Of a DNA stretch of 64,000 nucleotides, positions 57,825 to 64,000 are shown piece by piece; positions within the stretch are counted from its first letter, which is position 1, and each line of letters starts with the position of its first letter. Location of the stretch: assembly GCA_963751355.1 (NCBI GenBank), contig CAVVVS010000062.1, forward strand, positions 1-64,000. Direction: 5' to 3'. This DNA is from CAVVVS01 sp963751355 (lineage in GTDB: Bacteria > Bacteroidota > Ignavibacteria > Ignavibacteriales > Ignavibacteriaceae). Below the pieces are notes generated by a model that saw nothing but the letters and a program-made list of their open reading frames with translations, was not told the origin of the DNA and made no database searches. Made by a program: the position numbers and the translations under genes.

Positions 57825-58151
57825 TTACCTTCCTTTATTCTCTTTATCATTAGCCCTATGAAGTAACGGTTTATAATGCGATAAGTAAACTTGCTCGGAT
57901 ATAAAGATTAGTAACCCTGAAGATATAAATATTACCCACATGGTAACAAAACCCCACAAGTGGAAATAATTGAACACTATACCTAACACAGCAGCTATTA
58001 TACTAATTATGTAGATAAATGAATGTAAAACATTGATTTTATTTAACTTGGTTTTAGTCTCACTCGAGGCTTTTTCAAATAAAATATCTGTTTCTTCGGA
58101 AGAATTTTTTGATATTATGGACATTTTTTTAACTGTATCAATACTTTTCAT
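57825..58151 (-). CDS. Small membrane protein, hypothetical
   Basis: 108 aa with two hydrophobic segments (FIYIISIIAAVLGIVFNYF and FVTMWVIFISSGLLIFI) between charged, coiled N- and C-terminal tails. Not recognised. It could be a small membrane-anchored accessory; no neighbour suggests a role. Confidence 0.6.
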   Translation of the reverse strand: MKSIDTVKKMSIISKNSSEETDILFEKASSETKTKLNKINVLHSFIYIISIIAAVLGIVFNYFHLWGFVTMWVIFISSGLLIFISEQVYLSHYKPLLHRANDKENKGR

Positions 58152-58597
58152 AAAATTCCTTCAATAAAAGGATAGAATTAGAACTTTAACGTTGTAAAAT
58201 GTACAACTTTAAATGATTTGTAATTATTAGCTATATCACAACTTATGAAAATATAACATCTTGGTTGTAAGAGTTCCGGGACACATAATTTTTTGATTCC
58301 GGCGGGATTCGAAAGATGATGAAGGTTAAATGAATGGATGGATAATTTATCATTAAAAGCTTTAATAATATCTTTGTTTTTCAGGAAAATTAATTTGTTA
58401 TTTTAATCAGTAGAAATCGGATAGGTTAACTACATTAGGAATCTAAAATCGTTAATCCTTGTTAAGAAATTGTTAATTTTTGGTAAATAGCTGTACCGCA
58501 TGGTCCCATTCATTTTAATGTAACCATGCTTCTGAAATGTCTCAACAAACGGAATATAGGCAGCTTAATGTCATTGAAAACAATGAATAAAATAGAA
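58152..58597. other. Intergenic region
   Basis: 446 AT-rich bases with no identifiable gene, RNA or strong hairpin. It presumably contains the promoter of the small membrane protein. Confidence 0.4.
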
Positions 58598-59224
58598 TCA
58601 AGTAAGGCTGAAAGGCGGATACTCATCGGTTGTCAATAAAAAAGCATAAGCACTTACCCGCAAAGACCACCTCATTACACCTACATTGAATCTGAATAAT
58701 CCTTCAGGATACTTTGAACTAAAAATGATAGCAAACCAGGCAATAATTAGAGAAAATATTAATGCAACATATAGAAATGCGAGAACGATATAATGAGGTA
58801 ATGCCAAAATCCACTTTACAAGGGGGAGCCATCTGTTCAGATCTTTTTCAGCATCCGGATACGGGAGTTCTATATGAACGGCTTGTTCCTGATCGGTTGA
58901 AGGATATTCATCCCTTAATAAAAAAAGATACGCAAATACTCGCATTGTAAACTTGGTTAGAGCAATATTCCAATCAAACCACCAGCGGGGATATTTTTGG
59001 CGAAATAGAATGAGCAGCAGTGTCGCAGCGAATAAAATTCCGCCGGCATTATATACGACTTTCCAACTCTCATTGTTTTCTGATGCATGGCTTCCTCCCG
59101 AAATTGCTCCTAATACAATAAAGATCGGAATCACAAATATTATTCTGAAAAATGAGGTAAACCGGTCAAGCTTTTCAGGATAATCAACATCAAGTTTGAC
59201 CGGATAATTATTATTGTTTTCCAT
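58598..59224 (-). CDS. DUF4389 membrane protein
   Basis: 208 aa, two DUF4389 repeats. Each has a charged YPxxLDRFTSFFR/LPLVKWI entry, a hydrophobic pair and an RWWFDWNIALTKFTMRVFAYLFLLRDEYP or LFRFNVGVMRWSLRVSAYAFLLTDEYP closing segment. Three to four membrane helices. The function is unknown; the family occurs widely in Actinobacteria, Bacteroidota and marine bacteria. Confidence 0.88.
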   Translation of the reverse strand: MENNNNYPVKLDVDYPEKLDRFTSFFRIIFVIPIFIVLGAISGGSHASENNESWKVVYNAGGILFAATLLLILFRQKYPRWWFDWNIALTKFTMRVFAYLFLLRDEYPSTDQEQAVHIELPYPDAEKDLNRWLPLVKWILALPHYIVLAFLYVALIFSLIIAWFAIIFSSKYPEGLFRFNVGVMRWSLRVSAYAFLLTTDEYPPFSLT

Positions 59225-59337
59225 GATTTTCCCCTAAATATTATTGATGATAATAAGAACGGTTTTGGTAAAGGTAAAAATTTCTTGTAATAAAATATAA
59301 TAAGTATTTCTAATTATAGGAAGTAATTAAGATTCTT

Positions 59338-61672
59338 TTACCGCTTACTTGATTTCCATGTCTTGGAATACCATTCCTTAACAATATTTTCAGCAGGTTT
59401 GTTCAACGGTGTGTAATTTTTATTATAAAAATTTGCTCTAATCGATAAATCGCTTGGCCATTTCCACCAGTACATTCCTGCAAGCCACTTTTTACCAAAA
59501 GCAGCCTTGAATATAGCACTATAACATCTTGCCTGGCTTTGTAAATTTACACTGTCTTTTCCATCCTTTTCTAACGCTGTTTTCCAAGGCTCAGCGGAAC
59601 TTCTGAAACCCACCTCGGTAAAAATAACTTTCTTGTGATATTTATCAGAAATTTTTTTTATTCGTTCCATTACTTTTTTTGCCCCTAAAAGCAGATCATT
59701 GTCGGAAGGATTGTTTTCGGTACTTAACGGAAAATATTCACTTATTCCAATAAAATCAAAATATTTCCAGAAGGTTAGGTCTTCAAATTCATTGCTCCAG
59801 TTAGGACCGTAGGTAATTTTACCATCATAAAATTTTCGTATTTTTTTTACAATATTAATCCATTCTTTTTGATGTCCCACCGTAGTCCCGGATAATTCGT
59901 TACCGACACAGAGAATAGGTATGCGGTACATTTCCGCCAGCATTGCATAATGACTAATCCAGTTATAATAATTATGGAAGAATAAATGCCAATCTTTTTT
60001 ATTTGTCATTTTAATTTGTCCCGACCATCCATTCCTGCCGATATAAATATGTGGTTTTAGAATTGTATTTAATTGAAGTTTCTCTGCATTATGTACCAGG
60101 TGAATTATGCTTTCATCATTCTCGGCACCCGAAAATTCCCAGAATCTTAAAGGTTCCGGTTTGCTTGTATTTCGCATAGATGTAAAAGGAGTAATTGAAA
60201 AGGAATTAATACCGAGGGTCATCATTTTTTGAATAGATTTAACAGCATCTCTCGATAAATAACCGTTATAGATTTGGTAACCTTCATGTGCAAAACAAAA
60301 ACCTTTTTGAAAAGAAGGAACTTTCCGCGAAAAATCTTTATGATAATTGATTAATCCGGCTTTGTATTTACTAGCATAGTGTTTTAGATAATTATTCCAT
60401 TTACTGCTAAGTTTAAGAAGTTCATTTTTCTCCGGCTGCCGGCTTTTATATAATTTTATAAAATTATTTTTGCCCTTATAATGAATCAAGAAACTGACAA
60501 ACGCGGCACCCAGCGGTTCTGAAAAGAGGTAAGAAATATAATCGAACTCCTTATTATCTAATAATTCATTCAGCGCGGGAACCTGTCCGGCTTTTGAAAG
60601 AAAACCCGACCAAAATTCATAACCTTCTTTTCGCCAGTTGTGCGAAAAATAAACATGGAGCCCGTTCTCTAAAAACTTGTATTTAGGTTGACCTAAATTT
60701 TTACGAATAATAAGTTTTGCTGTCTTTGAAAAATCATTTCCTTTTATCCAATCATTAATTACTACATGTATGGAGCTGTCCTCCCAATCAATATTTGAGA
60801 GCTGTGTGTTGCCGGATATTAATCCTTTGTCTTCAAAATTATCGTAGATGTAATAATTTATTTTTGATTCGTGAAATCGATCATTGAAGAAATTATTCAG
60901 ATACCTCACGGATTTTTCGTTGGCACTGTTTATTTTAGCTATCTTTCCCCTGTTTATTTTATCCGAATAAATTATATATCTAAAATTACCGGGAGGATTA
61001 TAAATTTTTCGTTCTCCTAAAAAATTTCTATAGCGGGATGAATCCAAAACCCAATCACCATTTCCATTAAATCTTGAAAAACCCCATTGCGGCACACTCT
61101 TCGCCTTGCATTACCCGGATGTCGCTTATTAAACTAAAATTAATATCTTGCGCTATATACTTATCATTAACCCCGGAAAAAATATAACACATCTTGTTCT
61201 TGTTGAATGGATTTCTATAGAAAACCGAGATCACATCCGAAGAGTTCGAATATTTAACACCGTGGTATTCAAATGCGTTACCGGAAAAGTTAACCGGCAA
61301 TTTATCTGCAATTTTTTGCAGTACGCGGTTGGCATTAAAGGACCCGATAATAAAAATTGATTTATTTTTTAAATCGGAATCAGTGACTTGGCTATCGGAT
61401 TTAATTTGTAAATTGAATCGCCTGAAAAATCCTTGAAATTTATGAGCAGCCTTCAGGTATTTTGATTTATACTCCGGCTTTGAAACGGGATAAATAATTA
61501 GTCCGCCGTGAGTGTAAAGATCGCGGTATAATTCTCTTCTCACGTTTTGTATGTTATTTTTATGAATTGCGAATTTTTGACCAGAATAGGAAGTAACTAT
61601 AAAATATGCCGCAATACACAGTACCATAGGAATTGTAAAAAGGACGATTTTTTTTAGCGCTTTTTTCTTCAA
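59338..61672 (-). CDS. Peptidase-like domain fused to a GH113-type glycoside hydrolase, frameshifted
   Basis: About 778 aa when one T in TTTTT (61077-61081) is removed, joining MGFF/MGFSRF to NGNGDWVLDSSRYRNF. The N-terminus has one membrane anchor (IVLFTIPMVLCIAAYFIVT). The central ~250 residues resemble gluzincin peptidase folds (LHVYFSHNWRKEGYEFW), but no HEXXH is seen. The last ~310 residues are a TIM barrel with VGNELSGT and FTEVGFRSSAEPW, the acid/base and nucleophile Glu of GH113-like beta-mannanases, and a closing GMYWWKWPSD. It probably acts on a cell-surface or external polysaccharide. The second part alone has no ribosome-binding site. Confidence 0.75.
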
Positions 61673-61935
61673 CGAATACCCGTCATGACAAAATTATACA
61701 TCCGGAAATTTCTTTACGTAAAAAGTAAAAAAAGATAATAAAATGTTTTTAGTAAAGCAGGTGCAAAATATAAAGCTGATTCGGAATCTGATCCTAAATT
61801 ATTTTTTTTGTGGAGAAAGATATTCTTGAATTATGGGAATATGAAAACCGCATGCAAATATATTCACATATATTTATGCTTTTCGCTTTGTGCCAATAAG
61901 GCTGTATTAAGATCATGCGATTTCACGGATCCGGC

Positions 61936-64000
61936 TCAATCCAAAAACGTTTTCAAATATTTACCCGTCCATGATTTTTCGTTTTGAGATATTTCTTCGG
62001 GTGTGCCTAATGCAACTATTTCACCGCCTTTTTCGCCGGCTTCGGGACCGAGATCGATTACATAATCCGCACATTTAATTATCTCCAGATTATGTTCTAT
62101 AATAACAACAGAATTATTCCTTTCCAGGAGCATATTGAAGCAATTTAAAAGTTTTGATATATCATCGAAATGCAACCCGGTAGTCGGTTCGTCAAAAATA
62201 AAAAGAGTATGTTTTCTTTCCCGCTGCGAAGTTAGGTGCGAAGCCAATTTAATTCTTTGAGCTTCGCCGCCGGATAAAGTATTTGAAGGCTGTCCTAGTT
62301 TTAAATATCCTAGCCCCACATCAGCCAACAATTGAATGTAACGCACAATTTTGTCATTACCGTCAAAAAATTTAACTGCTTCATCAACAGTCATATTGAG
62401 AACGTCAACTAAATTTTTACCGCGGTAAGTGATTTCTCGAATTTCTTTTTTGAACCTGGTTCCGTTACAGTCCTCGCATTCTAAATAAAGATCAGCCAAA
62501 AACTGCATTTCAACTTTAATAAAACCGTCTCCCTGGCATGTTTCGCATCTTCCCCCGGAAACATTGAAGGAAAAATACCCGGGTTTATAACCTCTTGCCC
62601 TTGCTTGATGTGTTGATGCAAATAATTCACGGATGTGTTCGTAAGCCTTAATATAGCTGATAGGATTTGAGCGCGGAGTTTTTCCAATCGGAGATTGATC
62701 CACAATTTCAATTTCATCGATATATTCATTTCCGGTAATATCATCAAATTTACCAATCTTAGGAGGATTCATACCCATCCGTTTTGCCAGTCCGCCATAT
62801 AACACATCATGAATGAGTGTGCTTTTGCCCGAACCGCTGACGCCCGTAATCACAACAAATTTATTCAAAGGTATATCCAGGTTGATATTTTTAAGGTTAT
62901 GCTCTTTAGCACCTTTTATGCTTATTGCCTTAGTCTTTCTAACGTTTCTTTTGGCGGGTACGGGAATTTCGAGCTTACCTGATAAATACTTACCTGTTAG
63001 AGAATTTTTATTTTTAATGATATCATCATAAGTGCCCATAGCTATTATCTCACCGCCGTCCACGCCTGCCATAGGGCCCATATCAACTAGTACATCTGCT
63101 TCTCTCATCATATCAGGATCATGTTCAACTACTAAAACGGTATTCCCGATATCTCTTAAATTCTTTAAAAGATTTATGAGTTTCGAATTATCCCTCGGGT
63201 GAAGCCCGATACTCGGCTCATCAAGCACATATAAAGTACCGACTAATGAAGAACCCAATGAGGTAGCCAAATTTATCCTTTGCGTTTCTCCGCCCGATAA
63301 AGAACTGCTCAACCTATCCAGAGTTAGATATCCAATCCCAACATTGTTAAGAAAACTCAGTCTTTTAATTATTTCCTTTAATATTCTTTCCGCGATCGTT
63401 TTATCATATTCGGAAAGTTCCAATTCTTTAAAAAACCGTAACGATTGCTCTACAGGAATTTTTACAACATCATAAATAGATTTTTTATTAATTTTTACCT
63501 GCAGAGCTTCCCTTCTAAGTCTGGAACCTTTACATGCACTGCAAGTAGTATAGCCTCTATATCTGCTCAGCAACACCCTTATATGCATTTTATAGGTTTT
63601 ACTTTCCAGCTTCTCAAAAAATTTATCAATACCGATATAATCACTAAAACCTTTTTGAATTAGTGAGATTTGTTCAGGCGTTAAATTTTTAAATGGTATA
63701 TTAAGCGGAATATTGAACTGTTTAGCATTACGCACCAGATCTCGAAGATGAGTACTGTATTTTGCCGAACGAAAAGGTGCAATCGCACCATCCATTAATG
63801 AAAGATTGGGATTCGGTACCACCAGGTTCATATCTACACCTATCGTTTTACTAAATCCCTGACAGACCGGACAAGCTCCGAATGGATTATTAAACGAAAA
63901 AAATCTGGGCTCCGGTTCTTCATACCTTATTCCGCAGCACTCATAAAACTTATTAAATTCTTTTACCTTTCCCGATTCCGCATTAATTAGTGCGAGCCGA
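61936..64000 (-). CDS. uvrA: Excinuclease ABC subunit A (5' part outside the window)
   Basis: 688 residues are visible; the frame is open to the right edge, so about 250 N-terminal residues are missing. Two ABC signatures (SSSLSGGETQRINLA and NTLSGGEAQRIKLA), Walker A GVSGSGKST of the second ATPase, and zinc-finger cysteines CSACKGSRLR and CETCQGDGF...CEDCNGTRF are present, with a further CPVCQG near the edge. UvrA finds bulky DNA damage and loads UvrB in nucleotide-excision repair. The GXGXG/ISSLP-type insertions are normal. Confidence 0.97.
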   Translation of the reverse strand, partial: RLALINAESGKVKEFNKFYECCGIRYEEPEPRFFSFNNPFGACPVCQGFSKTIGVDMNLVVPNPNLSLMDGAIAPFRSAKYSTHLRDLVRNAKQFNIPLNIPFKNLTPEQISLIQKGFSDYIGIDKFFEKLESKTYKMHIRVLLSRYRGYTTCSACKGSRLRREALQVKINKKSIYDVVKIPVEQSLRFFKELELSEYDKTIAERILKEIIKRLSFLNNVGIGYLTLDRLSSSLSGGETQRINLATSLGSSLVGTLYVLDEPSIGLHPRDNSKLINLLKNLRDIGNTVLVVEHDPDMMREADVLVDMGPMAGVDGGEIIAMGTYDDIIKNKNSLTGKYLSGKLEIPVPAKRNVRKTKAISIKGAKEHNLKNINLDIPLNKFVVITGVSGSGKSTLIHDVLYGGLAKRMGMNPPKIGKFDDITGNEYIDEIEIVDQSPIGKTPRSNPISYIKAYEHIRELFASTHQARARGYKPGYFSFNVSGGRCETCQGDGFIKVEMQFLADLYLECEDCNGTRFKKEIREITYRGKNLVDVLNMTVDEAVKFFDGNDKIVRYIQLLADVGLGYLKLGQPSNTLSGGEAQRIKLASHLTSQRERKHTLFIFDEPTTGLHFDDISKLLNCFNMLLERNNSVVIIEHNLEIIKCADYVIDLGPEAGEKGGEIVALGTPEEISQNEKSWTGKYLKTFLD

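Overview
The window looks like a piece of an AT-rich, Gram-negative bacterium of the Bacteroidota/Chlorobi/Ignavibacteria group. The evidence is a TonB-dependent receptor with an N-terminal carboxypeptidase-regulatory-like domain followed by a DUF4249-like lipoprotein, lipid A/LPS core genes (GT9, KDO transferase), M1 and M16 periplasmic peptidases, CheB-CheR-PAS signalling and several TTG/GTG starts. Placement in Ignavibacteria is an inference, not a proof. At least seven single-base indels interrupt otherwise well-conserved genes (OmpA x2, CheB-CheR, DUF4097, Cas1, M16, GH113-like). Most lie in or beside short homopolymers, so part of them may be sequencing errors.

Layout. 1-8.7 kb: an OmpA-family tail, a secreted macroglobulin-like/beta-rich protein, a 0.9-kb non-coding tract with about 2.5 tandem copies of a ~335-bp sequence, a CheB-CheR-PAS signalling protein with its PAS histidine kinase, an RRM RNA-binding protein with a strong terminator, and a frameshifted DUF4097-like gene. 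8.8-22.9 kb: a complete type I-B CRISPR-Cas locus. It has 59 identical 30-bp repeats with 58 spacers, a leader with an inverted repeat, and cas6-cas8-cas7-cas5-cas3-[wHTH/nucleotidyltransferase-HEPN]-cas4-cas1-cas2, all on the minus strand. The embedded nucleotidyltransferase/HEPN pair has a perfect 26-bp palindrome upstream and seems to share a transcript with the adaptation genes.

23.1-31.2 kb: an accessory region next to an intact tRNA-Asn(GTT). It holds a serine-recombinase remnant, a two-gene STAND system (APH-like kinase domain + NB-ARC + TPR, followed by a Nudix-like protein), and an exact 5 x 392-bp tandem array. Each array unit carries an altered tRNA-Asn-like sequence plus an 85-aa GIY-YIG gene. 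A decayed tRNA-like/GIY-YIG pair on the far side of the STAND genes shows that they sit inside the family of duplicated units.

31.5-64 kb: mostly core genome. A TonB receptor/DUF4249/double pseudo-rhodanese lipoprotein operon; leuS-serS; two ABC half-transporters around a D-2-hydroxyacid dehydrogenase; class I fructose-bisphosphatase; heptosyltransferase-waaA; DinB, isoaspartyl peptidase, Nudix, SMR transporter; M1 and M16 peptidases; DUF4389; a GH113-like glycosidase; and uvrA running off the right edge.

The best candidates for something new are the tRNA-Asn/GIY-YIG tandem array, the wHTH-nucleotidyltransferase/HEPN module with its palindrome placed to control cas4-cas1-cas2, and the STAND/Nudix-like pair.
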